The translations under genes were made by a program, and so were the position numbers. Source: Piscicola geometra (Eukaryota; Annelida; Clitellata; Hirudinida; Piscicolidae). Taken from it: DNA of 64,000 bases. The notes beneath the pieces were generated by a model. It made no database searches. It was not told the DNA's origin and worked only from the letters and a program-made list of their open reading frames with translations. Below, one piece after another: positions 25,120 to 42,332 of the stretch. Within the stretch, counting starts at the first letter, position 1, and the number at the start of each line of letters is the position of its first letter. The stretch covers positions 11,913,220-11,977,219 of the forward strand of contig OX030955.1 in assembly GCA_943735955.1 (NCBI GenBank). The letters are read 5' to 3'.

Positions 25120-25545
25120 GCTTGTTGACTAATTGACTGACTAACTGACCGACTGAGAATGAGAATATGTGAAATTTCACAAATGCAGAGTCGACGTCTT
25201 GCTACTATTTATACGGAAAGCGATCTCGCCACTTTAGTCAAGTTATCACGTGAGCAATTGACTAAAGTTACTCAGCCAATTAGAGCCGACGTTCGAAAGT
25301 TTGACTAAAGTGAAATAGACGAATGGCGGTTGATATTTCAAATTTGACTAAAGTCAAATCGACGAACGGCGGTTGAGACAACAAAGTTGACTAAAGTGAA
25401 ATCGACGAATGGCAGTAGAGATTTCAAATTTGACTAAAGTCACTTTTGTATATAAAGGAGCTTTCAAATTTAACTCGACATAACTACCGATCTCCATTCC
25501 ATTAGATTTTACATTTCTTAGTAGTCAACGTCATCAGTCATCAGC
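25120..25545. promoter_or_regulatory. Bidirectional H2B/H2A promoter, unit 5
   Basis: Phased 43-bp motif series starting at 25258. Confidence 0.88.
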
Positions 25546-25950
25546 ATGTCTGGCAGAGGTAAAGGCGGCAAAGTGAAGGGAAAGTCAAAGACTAGGTCGA
25601 GTCGTGCGGGACTGCAATTCCCGGTCGGAAGAATTCACAGACTTCTTCGCAAAGGCAACTACGCCGAAAGAATCGGTGCAGGCGCGCCAGTCTACTTGGC
25701 CGCCGTGATGGAGTACTTGGCGGCTGAGGTACTCGAGTTGGCGGGCAACGCCGCGCGTGACAACAAGAAGACGAGAATCATTCCTCGTCACTTGCAACTA
25801 GCCATCAGGAACGACGAAGAGTTGAACAAACTTTTGTCCGGCGTCACGATCGCCCAAGGTGGTGTCTTGCCAAACATCCAGGCGGTTCTGCTGCCCAAGA
25901 AGACCGCTACAACTGGTGGAGGAGGCAGCCAGGCTGTTTCCAGTCAGTAA
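25546..25950 (+). CDS. H2A: Histone H2A, unit 5
   Basis: Protein identical to the other copies. Confidence 0.98.
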   Translation: MSGRGKGGKVKGKSKTRSSRAGLQFPVGRIHRLLRKGNYAERIGAGAPVYLAAVMEYLAAEVLELAGNAARDNKKTRIIPRHLQLAIRNDEELNKLLSGVTIAQGGVLPNIQAVLLPKKTATTGGGGSQAVSSQ

Positions 25951-25991
25951 CGGATTCTGCTTGCTTCTTTACCAGCGAACAACTTCAAAAC

Positions 25992-26007
25992 GGCTCTTTT
26001 CAGAGCC
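25992..26007 (+). terminator. H2A 3' hairpin, unit 5
   Basis: Canonical hairpin. Confidence 0.97.
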
Positions 26008-28693
26008 ACCCAATCTCGAAAAATAAAAAAGACTCTATGTTGTTGTTGTTTACTAAAGTAATGTAAACATTTTATTATTCTTTTTTCTTGTTGTCGTCGT
26101 TTTCCATTTCGGCTTTATATCCGTCCATAAGCAGTATCAGCATCAAGGCGTCTACACTTTTCATAAATTCGGCTTTTTCATTATTTCTAACAAAGTCGCT
26201 TGAGATTGATTATATAAAAGGAAATTCCTTTTAGAAGGAGGAAAGTACTATAATTGTGAAAACGTAATTGAACCTAGCAGGCTAGAGGGTATCAAGGCAT
26301 CTTTAGGCAACTATCATATTATATTCATTCATATTTCTACCTACTGTTTCGAGTTATCTTCGTGGTGACTCAAAAACAAACGGCATAATAATAATAATAA
26401 TAGATGTGTCTATAAAAGTAGTATGGCCCTCAATGCCTCTACTCCTTTCACCATTTGTGATAAATAAAGCTTGTAAAAGAGTCACTTCAATTCAAATAAA
26501 TTCCAAATTTAGAAAAAGTATTCTTTTCTATCTATTCAACAATCTCATGTTGTATACACTTAATTAAATATTTCACAAAGTTTGAATTTTAAGTGTAATC
26601 TTTAGTCGCCAGGGGGACAAAAAACTTAAATTTATAAGGGTTTTTTCTTTGATTATTTATAAAATCATGAAATTTAGATGAAGTGCATAATAACAACAAA
26701 AATATTAACAGCAATAGAGCCATGGCAGTTTCAGTCTGCCTGCCTGCCTGCCTGCCTTCCTCCCTGCCAGCTAGCCTCTGCCTGCACACCTATATCTATT
26801 CAATATGTAGTAGCATTAGAAGAAGGCTTTCAATTTGAAGGCAGAATGCATTTATTATTAATATTAATTTCCATTTGGATTATTAATATTCACACAATAT
26901 TCTTCTTTTTTTTCTATTCATCTACTATGCTTTCATAGGCACTCCAAAGGCTGCCTTCCAACATAAGGCAATTGCTCACACTCAGACTGGCACTGCTTTG
27001 TAATTATATTTATTGTCTTCATTAATGTTCAAGATGAGAGCTAGATTGCTATTATTAGTATTTATGAACTGCAAAAAAAATTCATTTGAAATGTTCAAGT
27101 AGATAGAAAGAAAAAAAGATTGAATGTAAATGCCATCAGGCAGAAGCAAGTGCAAGAAAGAAGACAAGAAAGAGTCACTCTATAGCAGCATTTGTAGCTA
27201 CTCTTTAGCTTGGTATTTCTCATAAACAGTCAAAAGCCTACTCATGCCATGACAGTAAAACATCTTGGATGTATCTTGTATGTATGTATGTATGAGAATG
27301 TAGAAGGTATTAGTTCTTGAAAGAACTAGTTTTAGCTCTAAAGAAATAAGCATCGGATTCTTTTTTCATTTAATTAGACTTATTAAAAAGCTAATTTTTA
27401 ATTTCCTTATAACTCTAGTTCTTTCAAATCTCGGTCTTTTCGTTGGCGCCAAAACGCTTTGTTCTTTCAAGTTTATAAACAAAGCCTTTAAACACCCTTC
27501 ATTTTGACTTTTAAACGCAATTCTTTTGCCTAAATTTATTAACTTACATTTATATAAGAAAAAGAAGAGTAGAAGGATGATAAGGAGACATTTTCTTTTA
27601 TTCCATAAGTACCTTCAAACCATGCCAATTAAAAATTTCTAAATGATGATGAAGCATTAAAGTGTTATGAGGTGAAATCTTATGAGATAGGTGAGCAGTC
27701 AGTCAGACAGGCAGACAGACAGGCAGGCAGGCAGGCAGGCAGCAGACAGGCACTCAGTCAGTCAGTGAGGCAACAAGACCTAGTCATTAAGCAAAATTTG
27801 GGAATTTGAGTAAAAGACCAAAAGAAAAACTTATAAAAACATTTAAAACTCACTTGCTGCTTCAGAGGAGAAGGTGAGCAAGAGATTATGAGCCTTATCA
27901 ATATCTCTATAGATAGTTGCCAAAAATGACATGCAAATAGTAATAAAAACTAAAAAGTAGAAGAAACATTCTATTTAATTCTATATATCGAGTCAAAAGA
28001 ATCATGTGGATTAAAAATAAGAAGATATACTATTTAGAAATGACATGTGTGAACATGCATTCAGTCAGTCAAGGGCTCTTACAAAGAGGCAAGCAAGGAT
28101 AGAATCCACTTTTGTTGATTGAAAGTAACATGTAAAAGTATAAATTTTATAAAATCAAAATAACTCACCTTTCGACTGTTTACAAAAACTTCATCTCAAT
28201 CAAGTATGTAGAAGGCAAAAACTGCCTAAAAACTATTAGATTGGCATAAACGCACCAAGAAAGAAGTTGTGATTTTCTTTTAATCAAAAAATATCTATCA
28301 ATCAAATATATATGAAAAATGTTTTAAAAGGTTGCAAATGTCAAGAGATTCAATCTGATGTCATGAGAGAGCAGGAGGGCAGACAGGCATAAAGACCTAA
28401 GGGAAATAATATATACTCTTGACTATATGTTCTTATTATAGGATGAAAATGTAATTTTTTTTATTATCCAAATAACTCACTAATACTAACTATATTGAAA
28501 TTATTATTTTTAGTCGCCAGAGAGCCAAAAATAGCAATAAATAAAATAACAACTGACCGAATGAGAAGGGAGGATGCTTCTTTTTCTTTACACCACCACC
28601 ACCAACAGCAACAACAACAACAACAGCAACAACAACAACAACAGCAGCAACGAAGAAACAACAACAAAGTTTATTTCTTTTTTGAGCATTGGT
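26008..28693. other. Long spacer 5 (type B)
   Basis: Same B-type bases as spacer 3. Confidence 0.88.
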
Positions 28694-28709
28694 GGCTCTG
28701 AAAAGAGCC
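28694..28709 (-). terminator. H3 3' hairpin, unit 6
   Basis: Intact canonical hairpin. Confidence 0.96.
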
Positions 28710-28745
28710 GTTTTGTGGTGCAAGTTAAGTGATGAGCATTTCTTC

Positions 28746-29855
<1,110 letters not shown>

Positions 29856-29892
29856 GTCTCTTTCATCTATCCATCCATCCATCCTCACAAAC

Positions 29893-29908
29893 GGTCCTTT
29901 TCAGGACC
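29893..29908 (+). terminator. H4 3' hairpin, unit 6
   Basis: GGTCCT stem form. Confidence 0.95.
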
Positions 29909-30287
29909 ACAATTTCGAAAAAACAAAAATAACTTTTGTCCTTTACCTCTCATATGAAAGAAAATTATTCTTCTTATTAATGGCTTAATATTCTTGATTG
30001 ATTGATTGAGTGAATTTTTGTTCAATAATAAAAAATGGAATCTCTCAAGTACATAATCATTATTATTATCATGTCTATTCTTGATTTAGTGGACTTTTTT
30101 TAAATAATTAAAAACTTTATTAAATTGAATCTTTATTAAAAGTAAAAATATACATTTTCGGAGAGTTCAATTTTCAATTCATCTAATCAATTAAGCATTT
30201 CATTAGCGGTGCCGTTAAGAGAGGTGCAGGCTAATATTAAATGAATAATCAACAAAGTGTCTATTTTTTCGTTTTTTGACATTTGGT

Positions 30288-30303
30288 GGCTCTGAAAAGA
30301 GCC
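30288..30303 (-). terminator. H2B 3' hairpin, unit 6
   Basis: Canonical hairpin on the minus strand. Confidence 0.95.
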
Positions 30304-30341
30304 TTTTGATGAATGTTTAATAGTGAGGTAGTAGCAGATTT

Positions 30342-30713
30342 CTACTTGGAGCTGGTGTACTTGGTGACGGCCTTGGTTCCTTCGCTTACAGCGTGCTTCG
30401 CCAACTCACCAGGCAGCAGGAGTCGAACGGCTGTTTGAATTTCCCTAGACGTGATGGTCGAGCGCTTGTTGTAGTGCGCCAGTCTAGACGCCTCAGCAGC
30501 GATTCTCTCGAAGATGTCGTTCACGAAAGAGTTCATGATCGACATAGCCTTGCCGCTGATGCCGGTGTCGGGGTGCACTTGCTTGAGCACCTTGTAGATG
30601 TAAATGAAGTAGGACTCCTTTCGCCTCTTCTTCTGCTTCTTATCGGCATTTCTGACCGCCTTCGCCTTACTCGCGGCCTTCTTGGCTCCCTTACTGGCTG
30701 GTTTGGGTGGCAT
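30342..30713 (-). CDS. H2B: Histone H2B, unit 6
   Basis: Protein identical; CCT Pro codon. Confidence 0.98.
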   Translation of the reverse strand: MPPKPASKGAKKAASKAKAVRNADKKQKKRRKESYFIYIYKVLKQVHPDTGISGKAMSIMNSFVNDIFERIAAEASRLAHYNKRSTITSREIQTAVRLLLPGELAKHAVSEGTKAVTKYTSSK

Positions 30714-31139
30714 GCTTGTTGACTAATTGACTGACTAACTGACCGACTGAGAATGAGAATATGTGAAATTTCACAAATGCAGAGTCGACGTCTTGCTACT
30801 ATTTATACGGAAAGCGATCTCGCCACTTTAGTCAAGTTATCACGTGAGCAATTGACTAAAGTTACTCAGCCAATTAGAGCCGACGTTCGAAAGTTTGACT
30901 AAAGTGAAATAGACGAATGGCGGTTGATATTTCAAATTTGACTAAAGTCAAATCGACGAACGGCGGTTGAGACAACAAAGTTGACTAAAGTGAAATCGAC
31001 GAATGGCAGTAGAGATTTCAAATTTGACTAAAGTCACTTTTGTATATAAAGGAGCTTTCAAATTTAACTCGACATAACTACCGATCTCCATTCCATTAGA
31101 TTTTACATTTCTTAGTAGTCAACGTCATCAGTCATCAGC
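30714..31139. promoter_or_regulatory. Bidirectional H2B/H2A promoter, unit 6
   Basis: Phased 43-bp motif series starting at 30852. Confidence 0.88.
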
Positions 31140-31544
31140 ATGTCTGGCAGAGGTAAAGGCGGCAAAGTGAAGGGAAAGTCAAAGACTAGGTCGAGTCGTG
31201 CGGGACTGCAATTCCCGGTCGGAAGAATTCACAGACTTCTTCGCAAAGGCAACTACGCCGAAAGAATCGGTGCAGGCGCGCCAGTCTACTTGGCCGCCGT
31301 GATGGAGTACTTGGCGGCTGAGGTACTCGAGTTGGCGGGCAACGCCGCGCGTGACAACAAGAAGACGAGAATCATTCCTCGTCACTTGCAACTAGCCATC
31401 AGGAACGACGAAGAGTTGAACAAACTTTTGTCCGGCGTCACGATCGCCCAAGGTGGTGTCTTGCCAAACATCCAGGCGGTTCTGCTGCCCAAGAAGACCG
31501 CTACAACTGGTGGAGGAGGCAGCCAGGCTGTTTCCAGTCAGTAA
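31140..31544 (+). CDS. H2A: Histone H2A, unit 6
   Basis: Protein identical to the other copies. Confidence 0.98.
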   Translation: MSGRGKGGKVKGKSKTRSSRAGLQFPVGRIHRLLRKGNYAERIGAGAPVYLAAVMEYLAAEVLELAGNAARDNKKTRIIPRHLQLAIRNDEELNKLLSGVTIAQGGVLPNIQAVLLPKKTATTGGGGSQAVSSQ

Positions 31545-31585
31545 CGGATTCTGCTTGCTTCTTTACCAGCGAACAACTTCAAAAC

Positions 31586-31601
31586 GGCTCTTTTCAGAGC
31601 C
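31586..31601 (+). terminator. H2A 3' hairpin, unit 6
   Basis: Canonical hairpin. Confidence 0.97.
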
Positions 31602-34287
31602 ACCCAATCTCGAAAAATAAAAAAGACTCTATGTTGTTGTTGTTTACTAAAGTAATGTAAACATTTTATTATTCTTTTTTCTTGTTGTCGTCGTTTTCCA
31701 TTTCGGCTTTATATCCGTCCATAAGCAGTATCAGCATCAAGGCGTCTACACTTTTCATAAATTCGGCTTTTTCATTATTTCTAACAAAGTCGCTTGAGAT
31801 TGATTATATAAAAGGAAATTCCTTTTAGAAGGAGGAAAGTACTATAATTGTGAAAACGTAATTGAACCTAGCAGGCTAGAGGGTATCAAGGCATCTTTAG
31901 GCAACTATCATATTATATTCATTCATATTTCTACCTACTGTTTCGAGTTATCTTCGTGGTGACTCAAAAACAAACGGCATAATAATAATAATAATAGATG
32001 TGTCTATAAAAGTAGTATGGCCCTCAATGCCTCTACTCCTTTCATCATTTGTGATAAATAAAGCTTGTAAAAGACTCACTTCAAATCAAATAAATTCCAA
32101 ATTTAGAAAAAGTATGCTTTTCTATCTATTCAACAATCTCATGTTGTATACACTTAATTAAATATTTCACAAAGTTTGAATTTTAAGTGTAATCTTTAGT
32201 CGCCAGGGGGACAAAAAACTGAAATTTATAAGGGTTTTTTCTTTGATTATTTATAAAATCATGAAATTTAGATGAAGTGCATAATAACAACAAAAATATT
32301 AACAGCAATAGAGCCATGGCAGTTTCAGTCTGCCTGCCTGCCTGCCTGCCTTCCTCCCTGCCAGCTAGCCTCTGCCTGCACACCTATATCTATTCAATAT
32401 GTAGTAGCATTAGAAGAAGGCTTTCAATTTGAAGGCAGAATGCATTTATTATTAATATTAATTTCCATTTGGATTATTAATATTCACACAATATTCTTCT
32501 TTTTTTTCTATTCATCTACTATGCTTTCATAGGCACTCCAAAGGCTGCCTTCCAACATAAGGCAATTGCTCACACTCAGACTGGCACTGCTTTGTAATTA
32601 TATTTATTGTCTTCATTAATGTTCAAGATGAGAGCTAGATTGCTATTATTAGTATTTATGAACTGCAAAAAAAATTCATTTGAAATGTTCAAGTAGATAG
32701 AAAGAAAGAAAGATTGAATGTAAATGCCATCAGGCAGAAGCAAGTGCAAGAAAGAAGACAAGAAAGAGTCACTCTATAGCAGCATTTGTAGCTACTCTTT
32801 AGCTTGGTATTTCTCATAAACAGTCAAAAGCCTACTCATGCCATGACAGTAAAACATCTTGGATGTATCTTGTATGTATGTATGTATGAGAATGTAGAAG
32901 GTATTAGTTCTTGAAAGAACTAGTTTTAGCTCTAAAGAAACAAGCATCGGATTCTTTTTTCATTTAATTAGACTTATTAAAAAGCTAATTTTTAATTTCC
33001 TTATAACTCTAGTTCTTTCAAATCTCGGTCTTTTCGTTGGCGCCAAAACGCTTTGTTCTTTCAAGTTTATAAACAAAGCCTTTAAACACCCTTCATTTTG
33101 ACTTTTAAACGCAATTCTTTTGCCTAAATTTATTAACTTACATTTATATAAGAAAAAGAAGAGTAGAAGGATGATAAGGAGACATTTTCTTTTATTCCAT
33201 AAGTACCTTCAAACCATGCCAATTAAAAATTTCTAAATGATGATGAAGCATTAAAGTGTTATGAGGTGAAATCTTATGAGATAGGTGAGCAGTCAGTCAG
33301 ACAGGCAGACAGACAGGCAGGCAGGCAGGCAGGCAGCAGACAGGCACTCAGTCAGTCAGTGAGGCAACAAGACCTAGTCATTAAGCAAAATTTGGGAATT
33401 TGAGTAAAAGACCAAAAGAAAAACTTATAAAAACATTTAAAACTCACTTGCTGCTTCAGAGGAGAAGGTGAGCAAGAGATTATGAGCCTTATCAATATCT
33501 CTATAGATAGTTGCCAAAAATGACATGCAAATAGTAATAAAAACTAAAAAGTAGAAGAAACATTCTATTTAATTCTATATATCGAGTCAAAAGAATCATG
33601 TGGATTAAAAATAAGAAGATATACTATTTAGAAATGACATGTGTGAACATGCATTCAGTCAGTCAAGGGCTCTTACAAAGAGGCAAGCAAGGATAGAATC
33701 CACTTTTGTTGATTGAAAGTAACATGTAAAAGTATAAATTTTATAAAATCAAAATAACTCACCTTTCGACTGTTTACAAAAACTTCATCTCAATCAAGTA
33801 TGTAGAAGGCAAAAACTGCCTAAAAACTATTAGATTGGCATAAACGCACCAAGAAAGAAGTTGTGATTTTCTTTTAATCAAAAAATATCTATCAATCAAA
33901 TATATATGAAAAATGTTTTAAAAGGTTGCAAATGTCAAGAGATTCAATCTGATGTCATGAGAGAGCAGGAGGGCAGACAGGCATAAAGACCTAAGGGAAA
34001 TAATATATACTCTTGACTATATGTTCTTATTATAGGATGAAAATGTAATTTTTTTTATTATCCAAATAACTCACTAATACTAACTATATTGAAATTATTA
34101 TTTTTAGTCGCCAGAGAGCCAAAAATAGCAATAAATAAAATAACAACTGACCGAATGAGAAGGGAGGATGCTTCTTTTTCTTTACACCACCACCACCAAC
34201 AGCAACAACAACAACAACAGCAACAACAACAACAACAGCAGCAACGAAGAAACAACAACAAAGTTTATTTCTTTTTTGAGCATTGGT
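31602..34287. other. Long spacer 6 (type A)
   Basis: As spacer 4. Confidence 0.85.
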
Positions 34288-34303
34288 GGCTCTGAAAAGA
34301 GCC
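34288..34303 (-). terminator. H3 3' hairpin, unit 7
   Basis: Intact canonical hairpin. Confidence 0.96.
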
Positions 34304-34339
34304 GTTTTGTGGTGCAAGTTAAGTGATGAGCATTTCTTC

Positions 34340-35449
<1,110 letters not shown>

Positions 35450-35486
35450 GTCTCTTTCATCTATCCATCCATCCATCCTCACAAAC

Positions 35487-35502
35487 GGTCCTTTTCAGGA
35501 CC
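35487..35502 (+). terminator. H4 3' hairpin, unit 7
   Basis: GGTCCT stem form. Confidence 0.95.
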
Positions 35503-35886
35503 ACAATTTCGAAAAAACAAAAATAACTTTTGTCCTTTACCTCTCATATGAAAGAAAATTATTCTTCTTATTAATGGCTTAATATTCTTGATTGATTGAT
35601 TACATTGAGTGAATTTTTGTTCAATAATAAAAAATGGAATCTCTCAAGTACATAATCATTATTATTATCATGTCTATTCTTGATTTAGTGGACTTTTTTT
35701 AAATAATTAAAAACTTTATTAAATTGAATCTTTATTAAAAGTAAAAATATACATTTTCGGAGAGTTCAATTTTCAATTCATCTAATCAATTAAGCATTTC
35801 ATTAGCGGTGCCGTTAAGAGAGGTGCAGGCTAATATTAAATGAATAATCAACAAAGTGTCTATTTTTTCGTTTTTTGACATTTGGT

Positions 35887-35902
35887 GGCTCTGAAAAGAG
35901 CC
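35887..35902 (-). terminator. H2B 3' hairpin, unit 7
   Basis: Canonical hairpin on the minus strand. Confidence 0.95.
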
Positions 35903-35940
35903 TTTTGATGAATGTTTAATAGTGAGGTAGTAGCAGATTT

Positions 35941-36312
35941 CTACTTGGAGCTGGTGTACTTGGTGACGGCCTTGGTTCCTTCGCTTACAGCGTGCTTCGC
36001 CAACTCACCGGGCAGCAGGAGTCGAACGGCTGTTTGAATTTCCCTAGACGTGATGGTCGAGCGCTTGTTGTAGTGCGCCAGTCTAGACGCCTCAGCAGCG
36101 ATTCTCTCGAAGATGTCGTTCACGAAAGAGTTCATGATCGACATAGCCTTGCCGCTGATGCCGGTGTCGGGGTGCACTTGCTTGAGCACCTTGTAGATGT
36201 AAATGAAGTAGGACTCCTTTCGCCTCTTCTTCTGCTTCTTATCGGCATTTCTGACCGCCTTCGCCTTACTCGCGGCCTTCTTGGCTCCCTTACTGGCTGG
36301 TTTGGGTGGCAT
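35941..36312 (-). CDS. H2B: Histone H2B, unit 7
   Basis: Protein identical; synonymous CCC Pro codon of type B. Confidence 0.98.
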   Translation of the reverse strand: MPPKPASKGAKKAASKAKAVRNADKKQKKRRKESYFIYIYKVLKQVHPDTGISGKAMSIMNSFVNDIFERIAAEASRLAHYNKRSTITSREIQTAVRLLLPGELAKHAVSEGTKAVTKYTSSK

Positions 36313-36738
36313 GCTTGTTGACTAATTGACTGACTAACTGACCGACTGAGAATGAGAATATGTGAAATTTCACAAATGCAGAGTCGACGTCTTGCTACTA
36401 TTTATACGGAAAGCGATCTCGCCACTTTAGTCAAGTTATCACGTGAGCAATTGACTAAAGTTACTCAGCCAATTAGAGCCGACGTTCGAAAGTTTGACTA
36501 AAGTGAAATAGACGAATGGCGGTTGATATTTCAAATTTGACTAAAGTCAAATCGACGAACGGCGGTTGAGACAACAAAGTTGACTAAAGTGAAATCGACG
36601 AATGGCAGTAGAGATTTCAAATTTGACTAAAGTCACTTTTGTATATAAAGGAGCTTTCAAATTTAACTCGACATAACTACCGATCTCCATTCCATTAGAT
36701 TTTACATTTCTTAGTAGTCAACGTCATCAGTCATCAGC
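36313..36738. promoter_or_regulatory. Bidirectional H2B/H2A promoter, unit 7
   Basis: Phased 43-bp motif series starting at 36451. Confidence 0.88.
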
Positions 36739-37143
36739 ATGTCTGGCAGAGGTAAAGGCGGCAAAGTGAAGGGAAAGTCAAAGACTAGGTCGAGTCGTGC
36801 GGGACTGCAATTCCCGGTCGGAAGAATTCACAGACTTCTTCGCAAAGGCAACTACGCCGAAAGAATCGGTGCAGGCGCGCCAGTCTACTTGGCCGCCGTG
36901 ATGGAGTACTTGGCGGCTGAGGTACTCGAGTTGGCGGGCAACGCCGCGCGTGACAACAAGAAGACGAGAATCATTCCTCGTCACTTGCAACTAGCCATCA
37001 GGAACGACGAAGAGTTGAACAAACTTTTGTCCGGCGTCACGATCGCCCAAGGTGGTGTCTTGCCAAACATCCAGGCGGTTCTGCTGCCCAAGAAGACCGC
37101 TACAACTGGTGGAGGAGGCAGCCAGGCTGTTTCCAGTCAGTAA
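36739..37143 (+). CDS. H2A: Histone H2A, unit 7
   Basis: Protein identical to the other copies. Confidence 0.98.
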   Translation: MSGRGKGGKVKGKSKTRSSRAGLQFPVGRIHRLLRKGNYAERIGAGAPVYLAAVMEYLAAEVLELAGNAARDNKKTRIIPRHLQLAIRNDEELNKLLSGVTIAQGGVLPNIQAVLLPKKTATTGGGGSQAVSSQ

Positions 37144-37184
37144 CGGATTCTGCTTGCTTCTTTACCAGCGAACAACTTCAAAAC

Positions 37185-37200
37185 GGCTCTTTTCAGAGCC
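37185..37200 (+). terminator. H2A 3' hairpin, unit 7
   Basis: Canonical hairpin. Confidence 0.97.
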
Positions 37201-39886
37201 ACCCAATCTCGAAAAATAAAAAAGACTCTATGTTGTTGTTGTTTACTAAAGTAATGTAAACATTTTATTATTCTTTTTTCTTGTTGTCGTCGTTTTCCAT
37301 TTCGGCTTTATATCCGTCCATAAGCAGTATCAGCATCAAGGCGTCTACACTTTTCATAAATTCGGCTTTTTCATTATTTCTAACAAAGTCGCTTGAGATT
37401 GATTATATAAAAGGAAATTCCTTTTAGAAGGAGGAAAGTACTATAATTGTGAAAACGTAATTGAACCTAGCAGGCTAGAGGGTATCAAGGCATCTTTAGG
37501 CAACTATCATATTATATTCATTCATATTTCTACCTACTGTTTCGAGTTATCTTCGTGGTGACTCAAAAACAAACGGCATAATAATAATAATAATAGATGT
37601 GTCTATAAAAGTAGTATGGCCCTCAATGCCTCTACTCCTTTCACCATTTGTGATAAATAAAGCTTGTAAAAGAGTCACTTCAATTCAAATAAATTCCAAA
37701 TTTAGAAAAAGTATTCTTTTCTATCTATTCAACAATCTCATGTTGTATACACTTAATTAAATATTTCACAAAGTTTGAATTTTAAGTGTAATCTTTAGTC
37801 GCCAGGGGGACAAAAAACTTAAATTTATAAGGGTTTTTTCTTTGATTATTTATAAAATCATGAAATTTAGATGAAGTGCATAATAACAACAAAAATATTA
37901 ACAGCAATAGAGCCATGGCAGTTTCAGTCTGCCTGCCTGCCTGCCTGCCTTCCTCCCTGCCAGCTAGCCTCTGCCTGCACACCTATATCTATTCAATATG
38001 TAGTAGCATTAGAAGAAGGCTTTCAATTTGAAGGCAGAATGCATTTATTATTAATATTAATTTCCATTTGGATTATTAATATTCACACAATATTCTTCTT
38101 TTTTTTCTATTCATCTACTATGCTTTCATAGGCACTCCAAAGGCTGCCTTCCAACATAAGGCAATTGCTCACACTCAGACTGGCACTGCTTTGTAATTAT
38201 ATTTATTGTCTTCATTAATGTTCAAGATGAGAGCTAGATTGCTATTATTAGTATTTATGAACTGCAAAAAAAATTCATTTGAAATGTTCAAGTAGATAGA
38301 AAGAAAAAAAGATTGAATGTAAATGCCATCAGGCAGAAGCAAGTGCAAGAAAGAAGACAAGAAAGAGTCACTCTATAGCAGCATTTGTAGCTACTCTTTA
38401 GCTTGGTATTTCTCATAAACAGTCAAAAGCCTACTCATGCCATGACAGTAAAACATCTTGGATGTATCTTGTATGTATGTATGTATGAGAATGTAGAAGG
38501 TATTAGTTCTTGAAAGAACTAGTTTTAGCTCTAAAGAAATAAGCATCGGATTCTTTTTTCATTTAATTAGACTTATTAAAAAGCTAATTTTTAATTTCCT
38601 TATAACTCTAGTTCTTTCAAATCTCGGTCTTTTCGTTGGCGCCAAAACGCTTTGTTCTTTCAAGTTTATAAACAAAGCCTTTAAACACCCTTCATTTTGA
38701 CTTTTAAACGCAATTCTTTTGCCTAAATTTATTAACTTACATTTATATAAGAAAAAGAAGAGTAGAAGGATGATAAGGAGACATTTTCTTTTATTCCATA
38801 AGTACCTTCAAACCATGCCAATTAAAAATTTCTAAATGATGATGAAGCATTAAAGTGTTATGAGGTGAAATCTTATGAGATAGGTGAGCAGTCAGTCAGA
38901 CAGGCAGACAGACAGGCAGGCAGGCAGGCAGGCAGCAGACAGGCACTCAGTCAGTCAGTGAGGCAACAAGACCTAGTCATTAAGCAAAATTTGGGAATTT
39001 GAGTAAAAGACCAAAAGAAAAACTTATAAAAACATTTAAAACTCACTTGCTGCTTCAGAGGAGAAGGTGAGCAAGAGATTATGAGCCTTATCAATATCTC
39101 TATAGATAGTTGCCAAAAATGACATGCAAATAGTAATAAAAACTAAAAAGTAGAAGAAACATTCTATTTAATTCTATATATCGAGTCAAAAGAATCATGT
39201 GGATTAAAAATAAGAAGATATACTATTTAGAAATGACATGTGTGAACATGCATTCAGTCAGTCAAGGGCTCTTACAAAGAGGCAAGCAAGGATAGAATCC
39301 ACTTTTGTTGATTGAAAGTAACATGTAAAAGTATAAATTTTATAAAATCAAAATAACTCACCTTTCGACTGTTTACAAAAACTTCATCTCAATCAAGTAT
39401 GTAGAAGGCAAAAACTGCCTAAAAACTATTAGATTGGCATAAACGCACCAAGAAAGAAGTTGTGATTTTCTTTTAATCAAAAAATATCTATCAATCAAAT
39501 ATATATGAAAAATGTTTTAAAAGGTTGCAAATGTCAAGAGATTCAATCTGATGTCATGAGAGAGCAGGAGGGCAGACAGGCATAAAGACCTAAGGGAAAT
39601 AATATATACTCTTGACTATATGTTCTTATTATAGGATGAAAATGTAATTTTTTTTATTATCCAAATAACTCACTAATACTAACTATATTGAAATTATTAT
39701 TTTTAGTCGCCAGAGAGCCAAAAATAGCAATAAATAAAATAACAACTGACCGAATGAGAAGGGAGGATGCTTCTTTTTCTTTACACCACCACCACCAACA
39801 GCAACAACAACAACAACAGCAACAACAACAACAACAGCAGCAACGAAGAAACAACAACAAAGTTTATTTCTTTTTTGAGCATTGGT
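37201..39886. other. Long spacer 7 (type B)
   Basis: Same B-type bases as spacers 3 and 5. Confidence 0.88.
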
Positions 39887-39902
39887 GGCTCTGAAAAGAG
39901 CC
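39887..39902 (-). terminator. H3 3' hairpin, unit 8
   Basis: Intact canonical hairpin. Confidence 0.96.
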
Positions 39903-39938
39903 GTTTTGTGGTGCAAGTTAAGTGATGAGCATTTCTTC

Positions 39939-41048
<1,110 letters not shown>

Positions 41049-41085
41049 GTCTCTTTCATCTATCCATCCATCCATCCTCACAAAC

Positions 41086-41101
41086 GGTCCTTTTCAGGAC
41101 C
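41086..41101 (+). terminator. H4 3' hairpin, unit 8
   Basis: GGTCCT stem form. Confidence 0.95.
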
Positions 41102-41480
41102 ACAATTTCGAAAAAACAAAAATAACTTTTGTCCTTTACCTCTCATATGAAAGAAAATTATTCTTCTTATTAATGGCTTAATATTCTTGATTGATTGATT
41201 GAGTGAATTTTTGTTCAATAATAAAAAATGGAATCTCTCAAGTACATAATCATTATTATTATCATGTCTATTCTTGATTTAGTGGACTTTTTTTAAATAA
41301 TTAAAAACTTTATTAAATTGAATCTTTATTAAAAGTAAAAATATACATTTTCGGAGAGTTCAATTTTCAATTCATCTAATCAATTAAGCATTTCATTAGC
41401 GGTGCCGTTAAGAGAGGTGCAGGCTAATATTAAATGAATAATCAACAAAGTGTCTATTTTTTCGTTTTTTGACATTTGGT

Positions 41481-41496
41481 GGCTCTGAAAAGAGCC
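41481..41496 (-). terminator. H2B 3' hairpin, unit 8
   Basis: Canonical hairpin on the minus strand. Confidence 0.95.
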
Positions 41497-41534
41497 TTTT
41501 GATGAATGTTTAATAGTGAGGTAGTAGCAGATTT

Positions 41535-41906
41535 CTACTTGGAGCTGGTGTACTTGGTGACGGCCTTGGTTCCTTCGCTTACAGCGTGCTTCGCCAACTC
41601 ACCAGGCAGCAGGAGTCGAACGGCTGTTTGAATTTCCCTAGACGTGATGGTCGAGCGCTTGTTGTAGTGCGCCAGTCTAGACGCCTCAGCAGCGATTCTC
41701 TCGAAGATGTCGTTCACGAAAGAGTTCATGATCGACATAGCCTTGCCGCTGATGCCGGTGTCGGGGTGCACTTGCTTGAGCACCTTGTAGATGTAAATGA
41801 AGTAGGACTCCTTTCGCCTCTTCTTCTGCTTCTTATCGGCATTTCTGACCGCCTTCGCCTTACTCGCGGCCTTCTTGGCTCCCTTACTGGCTGGTTTGGG
41901 TGGCAT
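41535..41906 (-). CDS. H2B: Histone H2B, unit 8
   Basis: Protein identical; CCT Pro codon. Confidence 0.98.
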   Translation of the reverse strand: MPPKPASKGAKKAASKAKAVRNADKKQKKRRKESYFIYIYKVLKQVHPDTGISGKAMSIMNSFVNDIFERIAAEASRLAHYNKRSTITSREIQTAVRLLLPGELAKHAVSEGTKAVTKYTSSK

Positions 41907-42332
41907 GCTTGTTGACTAATTGACTGACTAACTGACCGACTGAGAATGAGAATATGTGAAATTTCACAAATGCAGAGTCGACGTCTTGCTACTATTTATA
42001 CGGAAAGCGATCTCGCCACTTTAGTCAAGTTATCACGTGAGCAATTGACTAAAGTTACTCAGCCAATTAGAGCCGACGTTCGAAAGTTTGACTAAAGTGA
42101 AATAGACGAATGGCGGTTGATATTTCAAATTTGACTAAAGTCAAATCGACGAACGGCGGTTGAGACAACAAAGTTGACTAAAGTGAAATCGACGAATGGC
42201 AGTAGAGATTTCAAATTTGACTAAAGTCACTTTTGTATATAAAGGAGCTTTCAAATTTAACTCGACATAACTACCGATCTCCATTCCATTAGATTTTACA
42301 TTTCTTAGTAGTCAACGTCATCAGTCATCAGC
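41907..42332. promoter_or_regulatory. Bidirectional H2B/H2A promoter, unit 8
   Basis: Phased 43-bp motif series starting at 42045. Confidence 0.88.
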